From NCBI GenBank assembly GCA_907165135.1, contig OU015569.1, forward strand, positions 7,068,001-7,132,000: DNA of 64,000 bases, in the 5' to 3' direction. This DNA comes from Oikopleura dioica. Its lineage: Eukaryota > Chordata > Appendicularia > Copelata > Oikopleuridae. This document shows, in pieces, positions 24,200 through 34,410 of this stretch (position 1 is the first letter of the stretch; each line of letters starts with the position of its first letter). The notes below the pieces were generated by a model, which was given only the letters and a program-made list of their open reading frames with translations, did no database searches and was not told where the DNA came from. Made by a program: the position numbers and the translations under genes.

Positions 24200-24785
24200 T
24201 GCTCGATTTTATTGTATTCATTTACGTTTGTGTTTAAGGCCAATTGAAACTACTTATGCACGCTCTACAGTTTCTCAGGTTTGTACAGGAAAATTTCAAA
24301 TTTCAGCTTTCTTTCTTGTTTTTCTCCTTTTTCATGAAAATTTCACTTATTTATCCACTCCTTGCCACAAATACGCGTTTTGAAATAAGCTGCAGAAAAA
24401 ATAAACCCCTTCACGTCCAGTGGAGTACCGCTAGACAGACGCTTGCGACACACCAGTACCTGCACCACCACCCTCTCGCTCAGTAGCTCGAAGGTAACTG
24501 TCGATGTCTATCCATCTTGTCTTTAGAGAATTTCATCCGATCAGAGTTCTCTTGGGCGACTTCGTAACAGCCAACTGGAAAACCTCTACGTTACCTCAGA
24601 AGAATAACTCAACAATTTATTCCGATTTGTCCGCTACAAAACGTTTTGGACTCACGTTCTTTTTGACTGAACAATTAAATTTTAACTGAAAAAAAATTTC
24701 GCTTTTCTATCGCAAAATATGATCTCAAGCTCGCTGCTGGCAAGGAGCAATGAGTTCACGACCTTAGTAGCAAAAAAAGGCAGAG
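24200..24785. other. No gene recognised, 24200-24785
   Basis: Between two plus-strand genes. Short open frames rich in Phe and Leu, without start or splice context, are not convincing. It probably holds the receptor's 3' UTR and the 5' region of the calcium-sensor gene. Confidence 0.3.
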
Positions 24786-25425
24786 ATGGGGCACAAAAAC
24801 ACGAAATTGAGTAAAAAAAATGTCAAGAAAATCATGAGAGAGACAAGATGTAAGTTTTTCTTTTCATTTCATTTCGGGCACCTTATCTCTTTGAGAAACA
24901 AAATTAGTTACGAAAAAAGAAGTTCTGGACTGGTACCGGTGTTTTTTACTCGATTGTCCGACTGGGAAGCTATCCCGCTCGGAGCTTGTAAAGATATACG
25001 ATGCGCTTTTTCCCAACGGAGACCATTCAACCTTTACTGAGGCTGTTTTCCGTGCCTGCGATATTAACAACGACGAGCATATTTGCTTCTACGAGTTCAT
25101 CACAACTATGTCCGTTATGGCAAGAGGTTAGCGGCCGTAACGGGCAGTTTTTCAAAAAGTTTAAGGCACTCTGAACGAACGGCTTCAGTGGGTCTGTCAA
25201 ATTTTCGACACCGATTGCGACGGAACAATAAGCAGAGATGAGCTTGAAGAGCTGATTTTCACAATCGTAGCAATCACAGGAGGAAAAGTCTGCCGCGAGA
25301 CGGCCTGCGAGAGAGCCGAAGCAATTTGGATAAAAAGGGCTGACGACGAAATTGATGGAATTCCAGTTACTGTTCTCACAAAAATCATTATGTCTGCTCG
25401 CAAAACTCTTATTCAATCCGAGTGA
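24786..25425 (+). CDS. Neuronal calcium sensor family EF-hand protein
   Basis: Recoverin/NCS-1/GCAP-type Ca sensor, about 178 residues, close to the family length. MGHKNTKLS is an N-myristoylation start. Exons 24786-24849, 24908-25126 and 25171-25425. Exon 2 gives TKKEVLDWYRCFLLDCPTGK (degenerate EF1 with the family CPxG), then a canonical EF2 loop DINNDEHICFYE. Exon 3 gives EF3 DTDCDGTISRDE and a C-terminal region WIKRADDEIDGIPVT where EF4 should be. EF4 has lost its loop spacing, leaving two functional sites (EF2, EF3), as in recoverin-type sensors. Which NCS subgroup it belongs to is not clear. Confidence 0.88.
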
Positions 25426-25517
25426 AAAGTCTGAGACCTTGCTAAATAAAAACTGTTCACAATGAAATCATAGAAGATTCCCTTGGAAAACTGCAAGTCA
25501 GAAAAGATGAAAGTAGT

Positions 25518-27301
25518 TTATTCATTCAGAAAGTTTTCTGGAAGTGTGAAAGCAGCTTGTGGAATATCTAAAATTAAAATAAGTCGTATAAAAGGGTGAA
25601 GTAATCACCTCTTTGAAGGAGTGTGTCGTGAAGAAGGCGAACGTGATTGACAAGAACTGCAACCTTGGGCCGTGCTGATAGTTTTTGTGATTGCCTGATT
25701 GCGGCGGAAACGGCAGTGGCAACTTTTTGTCTTCTGCTTTTTTCGAACAGGTCAGCAGCAGGGCTCTTACTTGGGTCGTTGTCTATCAGCAACGTAGAAA
25801 TCTAATTCACCGGTTAAATACTGCATTTGCTAACGATCTACCTTTTTAATTTGATTTATTTTCTTGAGCATAGACTCGTTGTCGCTGTTGGACTCGAGAA
25901 CAAACTCTCTTAAATGGCGTCCCTTGTCGATGAAGTCTTGCAGCGCGCTTGCAGGCAACATCCCAAACGAATGTTCCGTTTCTTTGTAGTTCTTCATCTC
26001 GGATTCTGAAATCAAGGGTTAATCTGGACTGAGCCAACTTTAAAACCACATTACCTGTACCACCGATAATCTCAACTAATTGTTGGAACTTCAGTTGAAA
26101 AACAAGCTCGTGGTTGTTTTCGAGCAAATTTGGAAAGTCGGCTGATAAGCGAGCGATCGCTTCTGTGAGCTCACCCTTGAGAATGCAGCTGACAATTCCG
26201 ATTCTTGTTTTTTTGGTAGCCTCTGCTTCAACTGCGCATTTCGTTCGCGTAGCCTAGAGATTAACGAACGCCAAATCTCATATAGTGGCTTTACCTCTTC
26301 GAACGCAGTCGCCGCTTTGGAGTAGCCTTGGTAATTTAGGTAATTTGCAATGATCGCTTGAATCTTGAGTTGGAAAGAACCATCCGTGTCGTCGATTGAG
26401 AAGTTTTTTATCTGGACAATTTGATCTCTTCTGAAATCGGCAAGATAGCTTTCAAAGTCAAATAGGAAGGGCTTTTGGCCGAAGTTAGCTTCTATCAGCT
26501 CTCCAGGGGTCTGAAGACCTACTGTTGGGTACATTGGTTTATCGGGAACTGAAAAAATCGCTTGAAACAGTGAGAGATCCGTCGCTCTTACCATCTTCAA
26601 AAACAATTCCTAGATTACTTCCATTCTTTGTAAAAAAGATAGTTCTGTTCACCATATTTATACAACAGCCAACAACATCGCCGCTCCCGTAAATTGGTCC
26701 ATATTTTTGTCCATGCGCAGACTTCGAAAATGCGTTGCCATCATCGCCATGATAACCGAAGCTGTCCTGATCCCAGCCAGGTAGACGATTGTAACCTTAA
26801 AATTAAGGATTGATAAAAACCAGGATAATTACTTCAGTACCGGGGAATTTAAACTGCTTACCTGATCTAACGACTAGTAATTACAACTGTTCAAAGGGGA
26901 ACTCTTGGTATCTTTGTATCTGTACCTCCTTGTTGCGCATTTAGCTGCTGAGACTCGTCACCATATGCAACCAATCCGATCCCAATATAGCCATCTCGGC
27001 CTTTGCTGATAACAGTTATTTCGAAGTAGTAAAGTCCACATACGGCGGGTATTTCGGTATTTGTTCGCGCTGATGCTGCATCTTTGTATCCCTTTGATCC
27101 AGGGCCTTTGTACTCAACGCGTGTTCCTTGCTGAATTATAAGCTTCGAGGAGAGTTCTTTGTGGGAAGTCCAAAACCGCGGCAGAGGCGTGACGCTCTCG
27201 TCAACGGCAGGATACAGCTTGCGCATTCTATTTCTGAACTGATCCTCGATCGACATTTCTTGAAGAGGTGGCTCCTCCGTGCACGTTTCATCCACTTCCA
27301 T
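25518..27301 (-). CDS. RANBP9: RanBPM/RANBP9-RANBP10 scaffold protein
   Basis: Core scaffold of the CTLH/GID ubiquitin-ligase complex. Order: short acidic N-terminus; [24 protein letters not shown] domain ([71 protein letters not shown]); LisH ([20 protein letters not shown]); CTLH region ([19 protein letters not shown]); and a C-terminal CRA domain. The acidic/serine insert between CTLH and CRA of vertebrates is short. At least eight exons with introns near 45 bp, including a predicted 12-nt micro-exon at 26862-26873. Stop TAA at 25518-25520. Lies 203 bp downstream of the AFG1-like gene on the same strand, possibly co-transcribed. Confidence 0.95.
26862..26873 (-). other. RANBP9: 12-nt micro-exon of RANBP9
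   Basis: Flanked by CTAG on its 5' side and GTAAGC on its 3' side. It joins phase 1 to phase 1 (G|TC GTT AGA TCA G|GT) so that the SPRY domain reads from NAQQG through VVRSG to YNRLPGWD, matching the human spacing before RLPGWDKHSYGYHG. Without it the flanking exons still join in frame, so it could be skipped. Confidence 0.65.
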
Positions 27302-27504
27302 CAGCTTTTATCTAAAATACCTCACCATTAAAAAAAATTGTATCTGGTTAAATTACAGAACTTTGAATGAACGGAAACAGGACAGCCGGATAGAGCAGAA
27401 GAACTTGCGCTCTCCGGAGAATAACTTAAGGTCGATTTCGAGAGTCTAGTAGCAAGGGAAGTAATCTAGATAAAAGCTTGAAGCTCTACTCAAGGGCAGA
27501 GATT

Positions 27505-29088
27505 TTACTTTTTAGATTGCAAGAAAATTCTTTCTGTTTCACGCCAGTATTGCTCGGAGCTCATCTCGGCAAGTCGTGAGATTTTACGCTCAATAGCTAG
27601 AGTAGACTTATATATTTCCATAAAATCGAGAAATATTACCAAAGGCTTCTTCAGAACCAGAAAGGGTGGCTATTTTAACGCCTTCTGCTACACCCTGAAC
27701 TTGATGATCATCCATAAACATTCTCTCCTCCATAGTAAGCTCTCTATCTCCAGAGTGTGAGCTGAAATAGAGATCGTCCAGGTGAACGTCCAGTACAAGT
27801 AATAAGGCCACGTTATTATCGTAAAATTGATCAATCATAGTAATCATTCGCCGCAGTGCTGAGTTCATAACGTACAGGTCGATCCGGGGTACGTCCTTGA
27901 CGATTATCACCGAGTAATGACCAGAAAGCGCTAGTAACAAGAAATATAAGTAGAGAATGCCGGATCCTATCAATACCTAAATAATCTTGCGCGCCTAATG
28001 GTACACCTAATCCTTCCTGGCATAATTCGTCGAAAGTGAACTCAGCTACACCGCCAGTCGCTTTAGGCACACGAAGAGTATGTCCAAGCACAGTTATATT
28101 CTTATTTTCAACTTGGCTTTCGCCCTTCCCAAATTTAGAGTAGATTTTTTCGATTTGTTGCGGCAATGAAGCGTCGCCCTTGATGAGCCAAGATGGATAA
28201 TTGAAGTCAAAAACTTCAGATTTTCGGTAATCTTTTCCCGAGTCTAAATTGACGAGTTCCACTTGTGTCTTCAGCATCGGGATGAAGGGGAGGAAATTCT
28301 GTCGTTGGAGACCATGCAAGTATAAATCATCTGGGTGTCTATTCGAAGTGGCAATAACTACGATGCCTCGCCTGAAGAGAGCGGAGAAGAGGCTCTTCAT
28401 GTTCATAGCGTCGGCAATATCGGTGACCTGGAACTCGTCGAAGCAGAGAAGATGCACGTCCTCGACAATATCGTCCGCGATTTTGTCCCAGGTCTCTTTG
28501 GCGCCAAGCTGTGAGTATCTTAGCTTGTGAATGCGCTCGTGGATATCGAGCATAAAACGATTGAAATGCACCCGCTTCTTCTTGACGACCGGAGTTGTAG
28601 AATAAAACAAGTCCATCAACATGGTCTTTCCCGTGCCAACATTGCCGTAAAGATACGCTCCAGGTATGTCTGCCTCTTTAACTTCCGCTTCAGATGAGCC
28701 AGATGAGAAAAATCCGAAAAATCCACCACTAGAAGCTTCTTGAGCCTTCGCGGTGAAACTACGGAGACGATCATTCAGGTCAGATAGGGTTTAGCAATAT
28801 TTCACAATCTCGATTCCATTTGATTCAAAACTCGTTTTCGAAAAAACGTACGCGCATCTGAAAAATATGACTAAACCCTATCTTATCGAGCCTGGAGACA
28901 ACTTCTTGCTGATGCTCATCTTTGAAAATAATATTCTTAGCCGTCAGATGGTTGTATATGGCGCTGGGTCTATCAAGACCCGACTTAAGAGCTGTCTGAA
29001 TTTCAGTATCAAGTTTGCTCTGAAATTGTGCATTTGTTCGAGACGGAATCCTACGCAATGGTGAGTTCAATAGACCCTTCCGAAGCAT
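27505..29088 (-). CDS. AFG1L: AFG1-like mitochondrial AAA-type ATPase (AFG1L/LACE1)
   Basis: Mitochondrial ATPase linked to turnover of respiratory-chain subunits. Starts MLRKGLLNSPLRRIPSRT, a plausible presequence. Walker A is GAYLYGNVGTGKTML, Walker B LLCFDEFQVTDIADAM, followed by IVVIATSNRHPDDLY (sensor 1) and PFIPMLK. The C-terminal part gives DYLALSGHYSVIIVKDVPR, RRMITMIDQFYDNNV, and ends with ISRLAEMSSEQYWRE, as in the human protein (ISRLTEMQTEQYWNE). Exon 1 joins exon 2 across an unusual intron (28782-28884) described separately. Length fits the family. Confidence 0.95.
28782..28884 (-). repeat. Inverted-repeat intron in AFG1L
   Basis: A perfect 13-bp inverted repeat (AGATAGGGTTTAG at 28782-28794 and CTAAACCCTATCT at 28871-28883) sits at both ends of the intervening sequence. 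Removing it joins VVSRLD directly to DLNDRLRSF, which aligns without a gap to human AFG1L VVQKLQKLHEDLKGY. The ends are then not GT-AG. The exact cut is ambiguous by a few bases. A canonical alternative uses GTTTAG inside the repeat and the TAG before TTTCACC, but would delete about eight conserved-length residues. Confidence 0.65.
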
Positions 29089-29577
29089 CTGAAGCCAATT
29101 GATTATTGCTTTTTATGCAGAGTCCTTGGGTTGACTCTCGGTTGGAAGTTTTCAGCTTGCAAAAAAAAATAACTCAACAAAAGCAATATAAATTCATTAT
29201 AAATTATTATACTGCGCGTGATGTTTAAAGCATTTTGATATTTGTTATATTCTTGAACAGATTGTCAAAATAATATTTTCAAATGAGTTTTTTCGAATAA
29301 GGCAACTGAAGACGGATTATGACTTTATGTTTGCCGGATTATCGTTGAAATAAAAGTTCTATTCACACAATGTTAGAGGCAATATTCGTTTGAAGTTCAA
29401 TTTCGTAGATGCATATTTATAAAGTCATGAGAGGTAAAATTAGGTTAAAATGAAGAACATGCTGCGAGATATGTAACATATCATATGTTTAAGCAGAATA
29501 AATATTAAGGGGAGGAAACCCCTGCTCTAAGTTTGCGATAATCGGACAGAATTTCATCTTGTTTGGGATTTCGGGTT
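29089..29577. other. No gene recognised, 29089-29577
   Basis: Gap between the alpha2delta stop and the AFG1L start on the same strand. AT-rich, without a recognised element. Confidence 0.35.
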
Positions 29578-32500
29578 TCAGGTAAACATCAGATTCAATA
29601 GGTAAAATAGGATGAAAGTGAAGAATAAGGAGTTGTTAAATAATAGTTTTGTAGCCGAGGAGCTACAACGAGACTCTGTACTGTTGTCGCTTGTATCTAG
29701 TTCTGGTAATAACACCCGTCGGATGTTGTCTTCCTTCAGATTTTTGCAGAGCGCGTCTTTTGTAATTGTTTTTTCTAAGAAAATTTCAAATATTTTGAGG
29801 TAGATTGGTAAAGTCACCTTGGGGAGTGAGCTCTGCGAGAAACCTTTCTGAAGACAGAATGTTCTCCGAGGAAGGACATGAATCCGAATTCGTGGAAGAA
29901 CAGCACGAATCTACTACTAACAGTGACAGATTCGTGTTCTTTATCTTTCTCAATGAGTACGACCGAGTAGAACACTCATCGAGATCTGTTTTCGTGCCCT
30001 AAAATAATATTGTTCACAGGTTCAGCTAAAATACACCTACTTTGTTACATAAGGCTACTCTCTTCTTTCCAAGGTCCTGACTGAAGGACTTGTTTATTTG
30101 ATACAAGGTGTATTCCTTGAAATTATACTTATATTAAAAAGTAAAAATGAGCGTACTTTCAGACAGGGACGAGCTTTGTTATACTCTGTCGTAATTTCAT
30201 CATCTTGAGATGGCTTCGATGGATTTTTGGGGTCTTCTTTGGTATTCACTGGGAACTCAAGATTATAAACTATTCCGTCTTCGTCTTGAGTCTCGATTGT
30301 TTGCACTTCAGAACATGTTGCCTAAATGGACTTTCTGACTTTTGTTGGAGACTAGAGTTCTTTGCCTGGTAATCTTTGACGCCTATTCCAATGAAAATCT
30401 TATCGTTTTTCATTGCTTGCATCACATTGGAATCAACTTGAGCCAAAGTAAATCCGGTCTCGGTTTTGTTGGCAGAAACGAACACTGTTCCATAGTCATC
30501 AAGTAGATAACACTAAACAAAATAATCAGTTAGAATTAAGGCTAGGGTGGTCGATTTGGCCCAAAGCAAGGCTCATAAACTCTGGACTTGTGAATGCCAG
30601 AGTACCCCATAATAGCTTTTAATAGAGATCTATCTTAGATCTTCTGAATTACAGAAGCTTTTTCCGTAATCCCAAGGAAAAAGCCACTTCCGGCGGCTTC
30701 AAAGTTGGCATCTCGGCTAAAATCGCGAAAATAGCCCATCTTCAGGGCTCCAAAACTCCAAAGTTTGCATAATGGTCCTATCAACTCTTACTCTTTTTAG
30801 GTTTCTTAGACCCTAATCTTAAAATTTACAGAAGCTTTTTTTTATTTGATAACTTTTTCTTAAGAATTTTTTTCAATAAACCAAGGTACCTATATTTGAC
30901 TATTCATTCCTATAAATTGCCCTTCGGGCATAGCCCAGACGCCCTCAGCCCTACCCTAAATGAATGTGCTGAATGTAAGCTTTCCAAAAATGTATCATAT
31001 GCAGCTATTTTAAAGGGTTAAAATTTCATAATATTGGGTTCACTTTCAAAATACACTAATTTTCTGCACTTTTAGTCGCGATTTCCCGGAGATCGAGTTG
31101 AGATAGCGAAAAAGTGCATGAGGAGTTTTTTGCTCCAAATTTCCTGAGGAATCCAAAAACGCGGGTCAAAAAAGAATCTGAGACTTGGTCAAAATCGACC
31201 ACCCTAGCCTTAAATGAAGAAAGTACTTACATCCTTGATATCACCGTTACAGTCTGACTCGGTCGTATTGCCCGCGTTTAAGTTTTTGCATTTGAGATTC
31301 CCAGCTAAAATTGAATGAGAAGAGAAAATACGAAAGAGAAACCTTCTTTTCTGATGAGATCAACAAGATAATCGCGTCGAATCTGGTAACCCTCTGTGAG
31401 CATAGCTACATGATGCTCCGAACTGAAATTCGGTGGTTTGAAATTTTCGCTCTCCCCCAAACTCCACGTTCTGGCGGTGAGATACTTTTCAGGATTTTTA
31501 GGATTCAGCAAATAGACGGTTGTCCCCTTCCTAAATCATCTGATAGAGAAAAATGAAAGTAAACTAAAGCTTACTTGTAGCTGGCGGCAATGCGGAATAA
31601 ACGGGAATAAGTAAACTTCTCGAAACCGATCTTGTAAGGCTCAAGAAGATCCATCGAGATCACGTCACCGGTTTTCGAGTTATCATAAAATCGAAGAAGC
31701 CCGGTTCTCGTCAAAACATAAGCAAAATCAATGACGGAAGTTACACCAGTGTTCTGTAAGTAGTCAGCCCACATTCCAGGCAAGATCGCGGTCATATGAA
31801 TGTCATAGAGAAGCGAGTCGATCATACTGTCATCACAAACATACTCGAAATTAGCCGAACCCTTTCTAGTAGAAGAAACATAGTCAAAAATGACTTGTGT
31901 CTGGTTGATTGAAGCACATCGCTGATCATCCGTGTAAACATAGTCTTGGAATTTACAAAATTCCCAGTTACCCGCAAGTTTCAGCAAATTTGAATTCACG
32001 CCATTGTAGAATTCGCAAATCAGCTGCTTTCGGTTGCTCTGCTGTCCTGGATTTCCAAGAGGTTTCGAGCATTCTTGCACAAGATTAACAGATCCTCTCG
32101 TCATCTTGTTTCTGGGTAGAAGAAGTTTCTCCGTACTCTGTGCAAACTGGAGATTTCCATTTTTCATAAGCCTCGGTTGAGCAATTCCAAGAACGAAGTT
32201 CTCGTTCAGTCCGAGGAAACTATAATCAGTGAGGACGTCCGTCGCTAATTTTCTGCAAGAAACGGTATCTGATCCGCACTCGATGATTCTTCTTGCCTCG
32301 AATCCACGTTTAATAACTCTTGTTTGCTCACTTGCTGCTGTACGTATTGCCTCAGTAATGTCCTTCTTTCGCGATGGACTTTCTCGATAAAGCTCCATCG
32401 TAATAAGAGTCATGCTTCGATAAGTTGTCTTCATAGAAACACCATCATCCTCCTTGATCTTGAGATCAGGATGCGACAAGAGTTGTCCTTTGGCATTAGT

Positions 32501-34245
32501 AATGAAGGCGTAACCATGCGGCCCGAGAATATATGGTTTTGGTAGATATTGCTCCAAAAACGACAGAGGGACGTCTGTACCAACGACACCAAGTAATCCC
32601 GTTTTGTTCGTTAGATTGTCTTTTGAATAAACCGCTTGTGTAGCAGATACTATGAGTCCATGTACTTTAAGCCCACCAATCAGACTCGAAGAATACATTG
32701 GACTCCACTGTGGCTTGGTACCATAATCCGCTTGGTTCACAAGAGGGCGGTTCATCGTATGAAAATACTCCATCACGTTGTTTTTAACATCTGCGGGAGA
32801 AGCAATATGAGTATAGTAACCTCGTCGAGAGCAGGCGATATTTTTGAGTGGCACTTGATGTTTTAAATCTTTTCCGATGAGGTAAGTAAAAACACGAATA
32901 TCATCGAAGTTTATGTTGCTATCGTTCAGCGCAATCGTAGCGTTATTGAAGGCTTCGTTGTATTCTTCGAGCGCGCCATCAGACAGCATCATGATTCCAC
33001 GCGAAGCTGGATAATAGGTATCTTGACTTTCGGAAAAGTTTTTGAAAACATTGTAAGTTTCGTTGATCGCTTTGTTGAAGTCAGCTACATTGCTTGCTTT
33101 CATTGACTGAAGTAAAACCTTCGTGAGTTTTGAAGACGAGAAAAATATGATATCTCAACGGAAAATTCTGATATGATAAAAAAATGAAACTTTTTGGATA
33201 GTGCATTTCAAAACCTTTCCTTGAATTGCTGCTTGTTAAAGTCTGTAGCTCTAACGAGGGTTCTCTCGAAGCAACTGTGAAGATAAGATGGAGTAGACTC
33301 AAAATGAATTACGTTGAAAAAGTCCTGGTCAGATAGAGAGTCAATAATAGTTCTAATTGTAAGAATAGCCAGAACTTTGCGATAGCCTTTCATCGATCCG
33401 GAAGAGTCGACCATGATGATGATTTCTTTCGGGTAATTGATGCTAGAGGCGTACCAAGACTCAAATCTGGCATCGTAGTCGATCGGACGCTTGATTTCGT
33501 CTTCAAGTTTCCATTTGAGGCCGGGGTAAAAACGAGTAAGTCCCTTGCTAGAGGCAAAATACTGCCAGCTCAAGACCTTACTGTTTTTTGCATTCTCCGT
33601 GAAAGTTTTGTCCAGACCAGTGGAATAAACAGCCGTCGTAAGAACATCGTCACTCAGCGAATACACATTGAATGGAACATGAACTGTCGACTGCTCAAAA
33701 CTAACGTTGATTTGGCCGTCTCCGAAACACTTATTCAGTGCTAAAGACTCGATATTCTGACGGATCGAGGCATAGGGATCTTCTTCTTCTAGGTTTTCAT
33801 GTGGCGTGTTTGTATAACCCGCGTTATAATAGTATTTTTTCTCGATGGGCTTTTCGACTTCTGTTTGATTGTATGTAACAGGCAACTTTTTTCTGTACAC
33901 ATCTAAAAGAGTCTTCCGCAGTTCGGTGACCCCTTGATCAGCACCAAATAAGAGCTTTCTGATTTTCTCCGAAGAGTTATCAAGAAGGTCATTGATGATA
34001 GTACGATATTCGACGATTTCAGAGACCTCGTAATTCGATTGGGGTAAGTTCACTCTGTTGCGCACTCTGTCAGGTCGCCAAGACTCATCTGTGCGTCGTC
34101 TGAAGACAGATTCTAGTTTTGGTGCGTAGTCGGATATTCCTGCAGAAAGAAGGAGACCAATATCGCGAGTCAGATTTTCACATCCTTCATCTACATCAGA
34201 CTGGGCAAACGTACACGAACACAGAGTAAGTATTACCCAGAGCAT
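29578..34245 (-). CDS. CACNA2D: Voltage-gated calcium channel auxiliary subunit alpha2delta
   Basis: Extracellular subunit that traffics CaV channels. Signal peptide MLWVILTLCSCTFAQS. VWA_N region, then a VWA domain with an intact MIDAS (IIIMVDSSGSMKGYRK), then FNVIHFESTP. The second large exon (31571-33106) covers the rest of VWA, cache-like domains with WSPMYSSSL, LLGVVGTDVPLSFLEQYLP and GPHGYAFITNAKGQLLSHPDLK, and a Cys-rich tail. Later exons give FVSANKTETG and NLEFPVNTKED and end in a hydrophobic C-terminus LFFTFILFYLLNLMF after a Ser/Cys-rich stretch, consistent with the GPI-anchored form. One intron uses GC-AG (CAG/GCAAAG near 30370). The intron 33107-33219 is best read as GA-AG. Large exons are unusual for this window. 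Confidence 0.95.
30536..31213. mobile_element. TTAA-flanked MITE in alpha2delta intron
   Basis: A 678-bp block fills most of an intron (about 30516-31229). It begins TTAAGGCTAGGGTGGTCGA and ends with the exact reverse complement, the match running 22 bp from the TTAA inward (GGCTAGGGTGGTCGATTT). TTAA at 30536-30539 and 31210-31213 fits the target duplication of piggyBac-type elements. No open frame of note inside, so a non-autonomous MITE. Confidence 0.8.
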
Positions 34246-34410
34246 AATTTATCTCATCTCTAAATATGAAAATGAGTGGAGGAATGTTCGTAAGCGAATT
34301 GCACAGTGTCATGTGAAGAATATTAAAGCATAATCAATGAACTTTGGAATCAACTTGGGCAGTGCGTAATCAGGATGAAAATGAAACTATTTTTTACAAG
34401 AGTACTAAAC

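Noticed and set aside
29950-30060. Apparent GG-AG intron in alpha2delta before DLDEC
   Set aside because: The AG in AAAACAG/AT gives an ordinary GT-AG intron in the right phase.
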